A stretch of 64,000 bases of DNA from Strigamia acuminata (GCA_949358305.1 OX442324.1:5275575-5339574); one strand, 5' to 3'. Shown: positions 49,127-61,385, counted from the first letter of the stretch. Notes: generated by a model from the letters alone, not told the origin. Program-made: numbers and translations.

Positions 49127-50947
49127 GTGGCCCTGATGCGCCACCTACAAATTGAAAATTGAATTCTTAGATTCGTGGCCCTGAGCCGCCACCAGGAAAA
49201 TGAAATTTGAATTTGAAGTTTCAATTTTCAATTTTCAAAATTAAAATTGAAAAACTAAAAATAAAATTCAAATACAAAAACAAAAAATGAAATTCAAATT
49301 TAAAAACTAAAAATGAAATTCAAATTCAAAAACTAAAAATAAAATTTAAATTTAAAAACTAAAAATGAAATTCAAATTCAAAAACTAAAAATCAAATTCA
49401 AATTTAAAAACTAAAAATCAAATTCAAATTCAAAAACTAAAAATAAAGTTCAAATTCAAAAACTAAAAATCAAATTTCAAAATTGAAATTAGAATTGAAA
49501 TTGATGGCCCTGGCCCGCCACCAACAAATTGAAAATTGAATTCAGAGATTCATGGCCCTGACCCGCCACCAGGAAATTGAAAATTGAATTCAGAGATTCG
49601 TGGCCCTGATGCGCCACATTTTTAGGTAGTTGTGTCTGACAGTTACATCCTGTCCATTTCTAAACAAGTAGACTCTCTGTTTTATTCTAACCCAGGTCGA
49701 TAATAAATTTTGTAACAACTCATACGTGCAACAGCTTTTGCGTTATGAGTAATCTGTCAGGTGAGTTACCACAATTTAATTTTTTTAATGCTATACCGGT
49801 ATGATAAATAAAATAAATTTTTTTGTCAGACGTGCCCATAATTTTCTACCAGACAGCTTCAAATTCTAGCAATACCTCGGACAATTTATAATATAATATT
49901 AAAAAAACATCTGTGATAACTTTATAATATTAAATAAATGTCTGTGATAATTTTAAATATTAAAAAAACATATGTGATAACTTTATAATATTAAAAAAAT
50001 GATGATAACTTTAACACTAAATTTGAATTGACATTTGGTGTGCAACACTAACAATTTCAGTTAATTATTGGAAATTTTGTGTTTTTAGAATTGGAAATTT
50101 TGTGTTTTTAGAATTGGAAATTTTGTGTTTTTAGAATTGGAAATTTTGTGTTTTTAGAATTGGAAATTTGTGTTTTAAACTAAAAAATATAAAATCACAA
50201 ACATTGTAGTAAATTAATGGAAACTTCTGTGTTTCTTCATTTTTTGTGAGATAATTTGAGAAGAAAAATCATAAAAATCATTAAACTTGTAATAAATCAA
50301 TGAAAATTTCACGTTTTTCTAAATTTCTAAATTTTCACTCATTTTTGTGAAATATTTGAAGAGATGTGATAAAACTGTCACTATCCAGGTTAGAGTCCTC
50401 AATAAATCTTGGTAGAAATAGGTGTTTTGTCACAATAATTTCTGCGAGATTAAGTTGATTAATGGAACGAGTTTGTTGTTGATGGGCTAGATTGGACAGA
50501 ATGAAATTAACAAGCCAGACACAACTATCTAAAAATGTGGCGCATCAGGGCCACGAATCTCTGAATTCAATTTTCAATTTCCTGGTGGCGGGTCAGGGCC
50601 ATGAATCTCTGAATTCAATTTTCAATTTGTTGGTGGCGGGTCCGGGCCATCAATTTCAATTCTAATTTCAATTTTGGAATTTCATTTTTAGTTTTTGAAT
50701 TTGAACTTTATTTTTAGTTTTTGAATTTGAATTTCATTTTTAGTTTTTAAATTTGAATTTTATTTTTAGTTTTTGAATTTGAATTTCATTTTTTGTTTTT
50801 GAATTTGAATTTTATTTTTAGTTTTTCAATTTTAATTTTGAAAATTGAAAATTGAAACTTCAAATTCAAATTTCATTTTCCTGGTGGCGGCTCAGGGCCA
50901 CGAATCTATGGATTCAATTTTCAATTTGTAGGTGGCGCATCAGAGCG
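49127..50947. mobile_element. 1.8-kb inverted-repeat element
   Basis: Arms of roughly 400-500 bp at 49127-49630 and 50533-50947 are reverse complements. Each arm has several units of GGCCCTGA..CGCCACC followed by AAATTGAAAATTGAATTC, and a minisatellite of about ten AAATTCAAATTCAAAAACTA units. The spacer of about 900 bp is AT-rich. It sits in copy C where the parent reads ACTAGTGGCAGCATTG (40514-40530). A clean target duplication is not visible. Confidence 0.75.
50065..50170. repeat. 23-bp tandem repeat, about 4.5 units
   Basis: Units of ATTGGAAATTTTGTGTTTTT plus AGA are repeated head to tail with almost no divergence, in the spacer of the 1.8-kb inverted-repeat element. Confidence 0.85.
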
Positions 50948-51748
50948 GCAGCATTGTGCTTTATGTTGGGATAGTTGTAGCTTTTGACACAAGAGGGAAA
51001 CCATTTATGTTATGGTTTGAATTTTTAAACGGTTTTGAATAAATATTTCTTTTTTAGAAAGTTTATTTGTTTGAAATCACTTCAGGATCAAATCAAATCT
51101 ATTTTCTGAAAACAGATTTGATTCGATTCAGCAAATATTTAATTGGAAAAACTTTTTGATAATCAATAATTTTTCAATTTAGACATCTGAACACTTTAAA
51201 TCTGACCAGCCGAAAACACTTTCGGACATAAAACTGTTTCACATGACAACAACAAAGAAAACTGGAGATCAAAAGTTTTCTTTCTGACACTTAGCAAATC
51301 AGGAGTAGTCGTCCTTGGTTCCTACCTATAATCGTAAGTTCCTACTTCCTACCCATAGTCAGCGGTTCCGACTGGCAATCAATCAGTTCCTATCCAGTCA
51401 GTCAGTTCCGACTGGCAATCTGTCAGTTCCAATTTCCTATTGATTTTATCTTGTCAGTTCACTCTCTGTTCCATTGGTTTTCATCTGCTGACATCAAAAG
51501 ACAGTAAAGGTTCGCTTGGCGACCTACCTTTCGCACCCCCATGTGTCAATAATAGTAATTACTCCAACTTTTAAATATGTAACTTTAATATTAATGTTAA
51601 CATTTATTTGTAATTTTTAATGCAAAAACGTCGAATAAATTTGTAAATCTGTGATATAAATTTAACTCAAAACGTGTGAAAAATTATATTTCATTTATGT
51701 TTTTATCTATGTTGGCCGTGTGCGATACGCCGAGGATTATTTAAAATC
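50948..51748. repeat. End of duplicated ZMYM upstream DNA (copy C)
   Basis: 50948-51300 copies 40523-40873, then 51318-51748 copies about 42226-42650, so parental 40885-42225 is absent here. The copy ends in GATTATTTAAA, the same string that ends the parental unit at 42654. This marks the tandem duplication breakpoint. Confidence 0.85.
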
Positions 51749-51976
51749 TGTGTAACAATTGTTTAACTGATTAAGACAATATCTGGTTGAAATCCCGCGA
51801 AAAACTGCTTAAAATTAAACAAAGAACATTAATAATTACGTATTCGATTTTATCTAATCGTTTCATTTTTATTTGTGTAGGCTTGTTGGAATACGTAGAC
51901 CCTGTTAACGAAATCAAGCGACGCCATTTTGGTATTGTGTTGTGCCCGTCTCTGATTTATTGTCAATTTTGAAATT

Positions 51977-54900
51977 ATGCCTCCGACTAAGGAAGATCAG
52001 AAGCCACTAATGAATGATAAAGAAACTCCACGACCGCTAGTTGAAAAAAGGCAAATGGATCGCGGTCCCAGGGAGGAAGGAGGAGGTCGACCAAACAAAT
52101 TTCGACCGAATTTTCCCGGCCACAGAGGTGGAGGAGGAGGCCCGATTGGGGGCCTGATGAACAACATCCCGAACAGAGGTGGAGGAGGATTCGAAAAGTA
52201 CCAAATACCCGGTCCCACTACAAATCTTCCTACAAATACTGACCAGAAAAAGTATCAAGGTCGCTGCCGCTTATTTGTGGGGAATTTAACACTAGATATT
52301 GATGAAGCGGAATTCCGAAGCATGTTTACTGAATTCGGCGAAGTCTCTGAATTGTTTCTTAATCGCCAGAAAGGCTTTGGCTTTGTTAAGATGGTAAATA
52401 ATGATAAAGTTTTTGTTTTGGATATAGTGTTTTAATGTAAATTTGTTTATTTAATTTAAAGGATAGTAAACAGAACGCCGAAACGGCCAAGGCGACATTG
52501 GATGGTCAAATGAGAAAAGGCCGTGTTGTCCGAGTTCGATTTGCAACGCATGGGGCAGCTCTAAAAATTCGAAATTTGTCACCGTGGGTGTCGAATGAGT
52601 TGCTCGAGACATCTTTTTCCCTTTTCGGCGAAGTCGAACGCGCCGTGCACGTTGTCGACGAACGTGGTCGGCCAACGGGTGAAGGGATTGTCGAGTTTAC
52701 ACGTAAACCAGGCGCGCAAATGGCTTTAAAGCGATGTAACGACGGCTGCTTTTTATTGTGCAGGTGAATAATGAATTAACAATGTCTCGCTTCCAACCAA
52801 CGGAGTGAAAATAACACATTGTAATTTCTATTCGTTTTGAGTAGACATGACAACGTTGTTGTTTCCACCTCGTGTGGAAGACTTTATTGGGTGACAATAA
52901 CATGTAGTATTCTCGCCCGATAACGATCTTCTTTATTGTTATTATCTTGCGATAATTTTAATGGAAGTTAGTCGCAGGTAATAGGGTTAATAGAAATTAC
53001 AAGGGTTCTCGAACAATTTTTTTACGGCGCAGAAAAATGAATATGTTTACATTGTTACTTAGTTCGCCTCGTCCTGTTATTGTCGAACCCCTGGAGCAGA
53101 AAGATGAGGAAGATGGCTTGACCGAGAAGAATGTACCAAAAAACAGCCAGTATTTGAAGGAAAGGGATATTGGTCCACGGTTTTGCCCACCAGGCTCTTT
53201 TGAATACGAGTTCTCCAATCGTTGGAAACAATTGTTTCAAGTAGAGAAACAAAAGCGCGAATCCTTGGAGAAGGAAATCAAAAACGATTACGATCGTCTC
53301 GAGGAACAAATGGAATTTGCAGTTTTTGAACAAGAAACTTCTGAACTGCGTGAAAGTAAGGTTTTTTAATTTTTGCTTTACGTTCCAAATTTGTACAAAA
53401 CGGAATTCGTTTTTTTCCAGAACTGCGTCAGCGTGAAATGGATGCAAACAATTTACTACGCGAACGTGAACTGCGACGCCGTGATCAGGAACATCGCGAG
53501 CACGAAATGCGAAGACAAGACGACATGATGCGACACGGTGGTCACTCTGGCCCTGCTGGCCATGCTGGACACGCCGGACACGCCGGTCATGGCAATCCCG
53601 AAGGAGGTGAAGACATGCGTAGACGACCAGAGGACAATTTGCTTTTGCAGGTATTTGATACAGTTGTTAATTTTGCAAGAACCGTTTCGATCATTTTGAT
53701 AAATAGAGGGCAAAAACTTCAACTTTAATTTTTAACCTGTAGGCAAATCATCTAAATGATCTGCTAGCTCAGGTAAGTTTGATCCTTCTATTTTTATCAT
53801 TAAAAAAAAATATAGATTTAAGTTCCAGGTACCATGAATTGATTATTACGAATCTTATTAATGGGGCGATTGAAATGGCCAGTTTGTTTTGTTAAAATAA
53901 ATAAGAAAAATTGAGGAAAATTGGCAAATTATGACCGAAAACATTTTAGGCAACAGGATAGCCCCATTATTATCAAATTCATGGTGCCATAATATCGGAC
54001 GTTTGTTAAATTTCTTTGATTTTTTTATTTTATTTACAGCAGGAAGCTGCGATTCGCCAAATGTCGGGATCCGGAAATGGCGGCGGCGGCGGCGGCAGTG
54101 GCGGTGGCGGCGGTGGCGGCGGCTCCGGTGGTAACATGAACAACAACAATAATCAAGGTAAATTGCGTTTATCTATTTGTTGTGAATTAAAATTAAAATT
54201 ACCGTACACAAATTTGTTTAGGATTTGAAGGACAGGGTCGTAGTGGGCCAATGGGGAATGCACCATCGGTATGTAAATTAATGAACAGGTTTTTTTGAGC
54301 TTAATGTTTGATTTTATTTATTGTTGCGATTGCGACACGTGTTGTATGCAATTTTTGTTTTATTTGAATTTGATTTTTGTCGAAATGTTTAATTCGTTTA
54401 TTGATCATTTCTTTATGTGTAAATTTCGGTTTGTAGTTTAAAAGCTAAATTTGAGTTTAAAACGTCGTGTAATTTTACTTGCACGTGCTAAAGATGTTTT
54501 CTAATCTAAAGTCAATCAGGAATGGTGGACCATTTGGACCATTGAATTTTCTGTTAAGAGATGTTTAGGAAAAAAATTAAATTCTCAAATTCTCAATTCT
54601 CGGCAAATCTTTGACTCAATAGCTGCATTCGACAAGTGATTTTGCAGCTATCTTACGCATTATTCACTAGCTAATCTGTAATATATTAAATCTTACGCTG
54701 CTCAAACGGTAAAAAGCGAACAAAATGTACAGACTGTATATATAGTCAGTCATTTGAAGTGTTTTCTTACTGGCATGATCTGCCATGATGAAAATTTTGT
54801 TCGTTTGAGTGGTGTAATATATTTGTGTAATATGCAGCACTTTAGAAGCACACATGCGTACAGAAGGAAGTCACCGCTTAAACATTTAGGCTTAAACTTT

Positions 54901-56580
54901 GAACACTTTTCGGATGCAGCTTTTATTTGATTTCTGGTTGCCTTGGGATTTGAATGTAAAATTAAGTTATCGATACAGGCGTGAGAAATATTGAAATGAA
55001 AACGGGGGTGTGACGTACTGGGACATATTTTGTGAAAATAAGCGTTTTTTAACATGTATTCGGTTTTTATCTAAGTTGTGTGCTATCTTTTAAGTCTGCT
55101 GTAGCATAGACACGTTCCAATTGATCATAGCTACCATGTTAATGTTGTGAATTTCATGCTGTGTTGGAAAAGTATTTTGGCGTTATTTATTGGTTAACAT
55201 AACTTCTTGCTCAGTGTCTTAGGGGGTGAACGGATATGTTTTGTCTGTTCGGGGAAGATTATCTTGCAGAAGGAATTCGCTGAGAGAAATTATGACGAGT
55301 TGTGTTTTGTAGTTTTAGTTGGTGCCGCATCTTGTGATGTTGCTCGGCGGGTATTTGTTTATATGGAACAGATTTTGCGTGACATTTAAATAGTTTTTAA
55401 TTAATCGCAGCGTGTAAATGGGCATTAATTATTACATTTATTTGTACTTGGTATTTTATTTTTTTTTGGGATTCTTTAGGGTATCTGCTGGAATTTTGTA
55501 AAGGGAGTGAAACGTTTCTAAGATATTTTTACTTCGTGTCTGCTGTGACTTAAATACTCGATGTAATTTTATGTGAAGCGAGGTTTTGAGTTGCTTTTTA
55601 ATTGAAGAGAGTTTTTTTTAAAAAGCAGTTTTATTTTTATGGGTTAAAACTACATAAATTAATTGAAAAAAAATCTACATATTGACGGCACTAATTTTAC
55701 TCGTTTGATTACAGTAATTTTGTATGTTTTTGAGCATTTTAATTTGTGATTTTTTGGTATGAAAAGTTTGTAAGCGTGAGAAACAAGTAGAAAAAGAAGT
55801 TTGTATGTTACCTCATTAAACCCTTGCTGTATGGAGAATTTTCAAATGCGCGGCACTGTGATCTTTCGACCTGTGAACGTGTTTTCAAGTTCTACTGATT
55901 TATGCTGGGAATTGTGTGGGTGACAAAATTTCTTAAGGGAGAGAGAGAGAGAAAAAAGTAGATAAAACGTTTTGTGAAATGTATCGTTTCGTTTCCTACT
56001 CACATTGTGGAGCGATTTACAATTTACAATTTCATTCTAAACGATCGTAAATGTTGGGTTGTGATGTGGATTTTTTTATGCGAGTGAAATATATAGCACA
56101 CAACTTAGTTGAAATTAAATATTTCAAAAGAAAAGAAAACCAAATTAAATTGTGTTTTTTATTTTATTTGTTTATTTGTTTTAAATTAATTTTTCCATCG
56201 TCTTCACTTATTTCCTCAAACTGTATGTCCCGTCTTTTGGAGTGAGGGACGTGGGTATAAATAACTTAGTCAATAATTAACTTGGATGACACTAAAAATA
56301 TATTTTCTATTCAGTATTGATATTTATTATGTTTATTTATAATTTGTTTTGTTAAATTTTGGCAATATTGGTCCGTCTTTTTTCTTAGCGCCAGTCCCGT
56401 TTCGACCAAATGCCACAAGGTGGCCCAATGAACCGAATGGGGGGACCAGGGCCGATGGGGCCCATGAACGAAATGCGAGGTGGTGGGGGCGGTGGAGGAA
56501 TGGGCCGTAGGGAATTGATGGAGCAACGCCGCGAACACAGAGACGACTATCCGGGCGACATGAAGCGCAGGAGATTTTGA
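51977..56580 (+). CDS. PSPC1: DBHS RNA-binding protein (NONO/PSPC1/SFPQ, NonA/hrp65 type)
   Basis: Nuclear RNA/DNA-binding protein of the paraspeckle DBHS family. Eight exons: 51977-52393, 52462-52763, 53063-53355, 53421-53650, 53743-53772, 54040-54157, 54222-54268, 56389-56580; 542 residues. The Gly/Arg-rich N-terminus is followed by RRM1 ([10 protein letters not shown] ... QKGFGFVKM, about 95-140), RRM2 ([13 protein letters not shown] ... [10 protein letters not shown], about 172-240), the NOPS segment ([20 protein letters not shown], then [20 protein letters not shown]) and a long Arg/Glu coiled coil ([20 protein letters not shown]). The tail has [10 protein letters not shown] and a long glycine run, and ends KRRRF, like the NLS of NONO. 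Exon 5 is only 30 bp; intron 7 is 2.1 kb. The single ancestral invertebrate gene makes the choice of vertebrate symbol arbitrary. Confidence 0.92.
54269..56388 (+). other. 2.1-kb last intron of the DBHS gene
   Basis: Donor TCGGTATGT, acceptor TTTTTTCTTAG. AT-rich; no coding exon or repeat that I can recognise. A GAGAGAGAGAGA run lies near 55940. Confidence 0.7.
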
Positions 56581-57977
56581 AATGTTCTTACTGAAAGTCT
56601 CCGCCTTTTCTCTTGGGTCGTATGTGTTAACGCCCAATCAATCACAGCAATTGTACGTGACTCATTTCGACATGAAAAGCTTTCATTTTCATTTTAATTT
56701 ACTATATTTACTGGCAACTTTTGGGAGCGGGGATTTTCTTTTCTGTTTTCTCTTTGTTTTTGTTTTTGTTTTTTTTTTAAAAATGGGGAAAAAATGCATA
56801 TTTTTTTTACGACTACGAGCATCAAATGGATGTTTTGACATTTCGATGTCTATTTATTTTTTGTTTGATTTTGAATTTTTAAAAGAAAAATATTTTTTTT
56901 ATTCAACTTAAGGGAATTCTGTTTAGTTAAAAGTGAGTTTAGTAAGTACTCAGTAAAACATTCTTATGGCATTGAGTCTAGTAACCTAAACTTAAATAAT
57001 TTATGGATGTTTAATTTTTCTTGTTATTAATCGTATCGTATTATATCTTTGTGAAGTTATATCACTTTTACTTAAAATAGTAGACAAGTATTTGCATGAA
57101 TTTTGTAACTCGATTCACTGCTCTTTGCATTAAATAAATGTGTACTAGTGACAAAATCATGATTAATTGTACATCTGTTATAATTCAGTGCTAATATTTT
57201 TTTACAGGCAGTTTGCAGTATTGAGAGTAGAGTTGTGGCTTAAAACTGGTCGTGAGAACACGGGTGTTGGATGAGATGGAGAATTTGCGAACTGTTCTCA
57301 TCCAACCACCGTGAACAGAAGCATCAAGGGAGTTAGTTTTCGCTTCAACGGCCTACTGGTTGGAAAGAAAAGTTGATTTCTTTTTTCACTTTTTTGTTTT
57401 TTGCTAGGATGAAAGAGGAAAAAAAAATATTGTAAAGATGGCACTTAAGTTTATCTTTTACGAAATAACAATGCAAAGTAAACAGATTTTTATTAATGAA
57501 GTTTCACAAAAGGGCTAATTTTGATGGTTTGATGATGACATTTGTAATTTTTACATATCGTGATTGGTTCTTTTTCTCAAATCTATGAATCTGATGGGCT
57601 GGAATTGATTACATCCGAGTTGATTAAACGTCTATTCTGTCATGGTTGAATGGATTAGGTGACAAAATCACAGTAATTTATTTGAAGGAAGTCTTGGAAG
57701 GGTGTAAAATTTAGTATATAATTTGTTACTAATGTTATTTCATTATCTGCTTGGTGGAGATTTAGTCATGAGTACAGTAGTTGTAGGGGATTTGTCAATT
57801 TTGGCTCTGGCTTTTTGGGTCAAAAGCATCAAAATTGACCACTGATAAATGCCAAATGAGTTCAAACATTTGAAATGAATTAAGTGTCAAAATACACATT
57901 AGATAAAGTGGGTATGGAATGTGCAATATGCCGGATAAGGTTAGGGTTGTGATCTGTGTTAAGGATATGGTATTACC
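56581..57977. other. DBHS 3' UTR and intergenic DNA
   Basis: AT-rich sequence after the DBHS stop. The AATAAA at 57133 is a plausible poly(A) signal. The block 57200-57360 has more even composition, but no open frame; it could be an alternative 3' exon. Confidence 0.45.
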
Positions 57978-58008
57978 CAGTGGTTCCCAAACTTTTTTGA
58001 TTCACGGC

Positions 58009-59331
58009 TAGGCTTGTGCGCGTTATCTTTTCACAATAACGCAACGCGTTTTTCTAAAAATACAACAACGCAACAATGCTGAACAGCAACGCCAAAAATT
58101 TTTTTTTAAAAAATACTATACTACACCAAAAACGATGGTTTCTGGCTGTGGTTATTGCTATCTTCTGGAATGTGAGCGGTAAGCCTGCTATTTTTGTGGA
58201 AAATAAATTTTTCCCAAAATGTTTTTATACTTGCGGATAGGCCAAATGCAGCATTTTGGCACTAAAATTTTTCAATTCTGACACACTTTTTGGTCCGCAA
58301 TTTCCGCAATTGGACCATGTTGCCGCAATTTTGCGGAAAATCCGCAATTTGTCAAAAATAGCCCATTATTGGCCAATAATGGTCCATTATTGGCCAATCA
58401 GATACATGCATATTGCGTATTCGATACGTCAACACGAATTTCAAATTTCAAATTTCAAATTTCTTTTAAAAACTTTAATTTTCCCATAAAAACTTCAAAT
58501 TTTCCTTTAAAAACTTGAAATTTCCTTTAAAAACTTGAAATTTTGGTCAAAACTTCCCGGATGAGTCCGCAATAGGTCCGCAATACGTCCGCAAGACGTC
58601 CGCAAAATGGCATTTTTTTGATCCGCTTTCCGCCCGCAATTTGAATGTTTTTACTCCGCAAAAATAGCAGGCTTAGTGAGCGGTATCTGCAACATTTGGC
58701 GTTTTTCACACCCCTAACCTAGGGGCGACGCAACGCAACGCAAGGAAAAATTAGTCAAACGCAACGCAGAGTCTGTTCACACTGTAGGGCACGTGTGAAC
58801 AGAGCTGCAACAATTGATGCTGCGTCTGGCCAATCGGATGGTTTCAATGAAACCTGGAATTGGATCTAGTTCTAGAACTAGTTGCAGAATCTGAAAATGG
58901 CGGCCTGTTTGCATTTGACAAAGTCTCACCAACCAAACGTGAATTGACGAGAGTTGAAGTCGATCGTGATTGGTTGGCCGAAAGACCTTTCTTTGCGTTG
59001 CGTCGCTTACTTCAACTCGGAGTTGAAGCAGGAATTTGCGTCAACGTCAAGAATTTTTGGACGCAAGCAGCTTGCGTTGCGTCAGTTTTCTTGCGTTGCG
59101 TCTAGTGTGAACACAAGTGTGAACCTAGCTTGATGAGAAAGGCAGTGGCTATGTTCATGTCTGAAATGACGCACTGTGATTGGTTGAGATCTATTGATGT
59201 CAGTTCGTTTCCACCTTTATCGCGTTATTTTTTTGGTGTTGTCGCGTCAGTGTGTTCAGCATTGTTGCCTGCGTTGCGTTATTTCGTGAATAACGCAACA
59301 CCTCGCACTAAAATTATAACGCACATGCCTA
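58009..59331. mobile_element. Middle hAT-like element with AACGCAACGC motifs
   Basis: Left end TAGGCTTGTGCGCGTTAT, right end complement TAGGCATGTGCGTTATAA; perfect 8-bp target duplication TTCACGGC at 58001-58008 and 59332-59339. GCAACGCAACGC strings recur inside in both orientations, with a palindromic block at about 58718-59125 that also has GTGTGAAC motifs. No transposase. Confidence 0.8.
58180..58675. mobile_element. Inner hAT-like MITE
   Basis: Both ends read TAAGCCTGCTATTTTTG inward; 8-bp target duplication GTGAGCGG at 58172-58179 and 58676-58683, perfect. The inside is rich in CCGCAAT and AAACTT-type repeats. Length 496 bp, non-coding. Confidence 0.9.
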
Positions 59332-59457
59332 TTCACGGCACGATTACGGCGGCGCCCCTGTAGGTGGTAATAGTGCTCCTGAAGGACAGTCACGGCGCCC
59401 CAGCATGTTAGTCACTGCGTCCCCGCGGTGCACAGTTTTATAACCACTGGTATAACC

Positions 59458-60240
59458 GAATACGTGTGGAATTTTTAATGTTAAACTTCAATTTTATTTA
59501 ATATACCGTTTTACCCCGTCATCTGTGCATGTCGGTAAATCACTTTCTAAGAGAGGGTTTTTAATGAGCAATTAGATTAGGTACCATTTTGACCATGAAA
59601 ATGTTAGTTTGAGAAGCGCTGATATAGATATCAGCGCTCTCACATTTTTTGCCCCAATGTGTTACGGACCAGTATCATATTTAGTTCAATGTTTTACAGA
59701 CCCGTAACCTAGCATTGCTCTACTAAGCCAATGTAATCTTTGCGTTTCAACGGACCGCTACTGGTCCGTGGGCCACACTTTGATTAGCGCTCGGAGGCGG
59801 ATCTTCTATGAGGCTACTGAGGCCTAAGCTTCAGGGGCTCCAGGAAAAAATGTGTATGTGTAAGCTAAGAGTGTTGAGGGGGCCCCTAGCCTCAGTTTAG
59901 ATCCTCCACAGGTAGTGCTGATATACATGATTGCTACAACCACATATCAAGTGACATAGGCTGCTCGATACTATCACCTTATCACCCCTTTTTGCTTCAG
60001 TTTAGCTGTTATAAGTTTATCATCATTATTTGCCCGGTCTATCTTTTAATACTGCTGTTAGGGCAACATGAGAGACCAGGTCAAGATTGATGTCATTGAA
60101 TCTCAACGGATTTTTATGCCACCTGGTAGATAAACTTAAAACAGCTAGACTGAAGGAAAGTTTTTTTTGTCCACGATTGTAAGTATATGGTATGTACAAA
60201 TCAAACAATTTTTATGATTCCGATATGGGGTCGTGATATA
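59458..60240. other. Intergenic DNA with a degenerate hAT-like remnant
   Basis: At 59797-59912 the strings GGCGGATCTTCTATGAGGCT and AGCCTCAGTTTAGATCCTCC face each other and resemble the GGCGGATC-type hAT MITE at 42007. The copy is too decayed to define ends. Nothing else recognised. Confidence 0.4.
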
Positions 60241-61004
60241 CAGGGTGTTCTAAAAGTATTGTTCCCTCCAAATATTTCTTGAGCAATTGCATCTAGGCCA
60301 ATTTTGATGAAGCGATCGTATAGGAAGTTGGGTGAGAGCAATCCAATGACATCATCAAATTTGACCTTGAAGGTCATTTTCAAGGTCATTCACTTGCTAA
60401 CTTCTAAACCAATCAGGTTAGAGCAAAAAAGTCAATTACAAAGTTGTAGAACACCATCAAATTAGTACTATCCAATTGATGTTAGTCATTTTAAGTGAAA
60501 TTTTTCTTTTTAAAAAGGAGGCAAATCAGAAAAAAAATCCGCAAAGTGAAATTTTTTATTCTTGTGATAAGATAATTATTGAGGCATTGAAAAAAGGGAG
60601 TGGTTTTTCTTGTTTACTTGCATAATAATGCACATTTGAATACGTTTATTTAAGTAATTCAATATTTTTCTAATAGCAATTTAAGTTTTGTCACAATGGC
60701 TGGCTTTATTTCAGCTGATTTGTCTCCTTTTTAAAAAGAAAACATTTAACTTAAGATGACTAACATAAGTTGGATAGTACTAATTTGATGGTGTTCTACA
60801 ACTTTGTAATTGACTTTTTTGCTCTAACCTGATTGGTTTAGAAGTTAGCAAGTGAATGACCTTGAAAATGACCTTCAAGGTCAAATTTGATGATGTCATT
60901 GGATTGCTCTCACCCAACTTCCTATACGATCGCTTCATCAAAATTGGCCTAGATGCAATTGCTCAGGAAATATTTGGAGGGAACAATACTTTTAGAACAC
61001 CCTG
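60241..61004. mobile_element. Mariner-like MITE with 291-bp inverted arms
   Basis: It begins CAGGGTGTTCTAAAAGTATT and ends in the exact inverted counterpart, flanked by TA on both sides (60239-60240, 61005-61006), as for Tc1/mariner. The arms 60241-60531 and 60714-61004 are reverse complements with few differences, separated by about 180 bp of AT-rich spacer. No transposase. Confidence 0.9.
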
Positions 61005-61041
61005 TATAGTTTAAGAAGCTCTGACCTAGAGCAGTGCTTCT

Positions 61042-61330
61042 CAGACTATAGTTGGCGCACGGTATCTTGATGCTAAATTCGTACTGCGCATCCCATTCTG
61101 CGCAGACGATTTTCTAATTCCAGATGTTATTTAGCCGTATTAAGCCTAATATAAGGCCTAATAATGCTAAAATAATAAACTCATAAGTAAAAGTAATTTA
61201 CCTTATTTTCGCATTATTAGGCCTAATATTAAGCTATATAACAACTGGAATTAGAAAATCGTCTGCGCAGAATGGGATGCGCAGTACGAATTTAGCATCA
61301 AGATACTGTGCGCCAACTGCCGCAAACTGG
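61042..61330. mobile_element. Hairpin element with TATCTTGATGCTAAATTC arms
   Basis: The left arm from 61051 (TTGGCGCAC, TATCTTGATGCTAAATTCGT, ACTGCGCATCCCATTCTGCG) is mirrored by the right arm ending near 61319. Arms are about 115 bp around a short AT-rich loop with TAAGCCTAATA motifs. The outer ends start CAG, so hAT-like origin is possible. Confidence 0.7.
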
Positions 61331-61385
61331 TATTTTCAGCTTCAATGAGTTGTGGACCAATATCATATTCAGAGTGGTGAAATTG

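Larger units (their letters stand above)
57978..59449. mobile_element. Outer hAT MITE of a threefold nest
   Basis: Starts CAGTGGTTCCCAAACTTTTT and ends ATAACCACTG (complement CAGTGGTTAT). It is flanked by GTATTACC (57970-57977) and GTATAACC (59450-59457), an 8-bp target duplication with one change. Without its passenger the element would be about 150 bp. Confidence 0.75.

Noticed and set aside
51787-51972. 61-codon frame directly upstream of the DBHS start
   Set aside because: It spans a likely 5'-UTR intron acceptor (TTTGTGTAG near 51880) and ends before the conserved ATG at 51977; no similarity.
55207-55389. 60-codon frame in the last DBHS intron
   Set aside because: No splice sites that keep phase and no conserved motif.
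60201-60389. Minus-strand frame of 62 codons
   Set aside because: It lies in the arm of the mariner MITE and has no transposase similarity.
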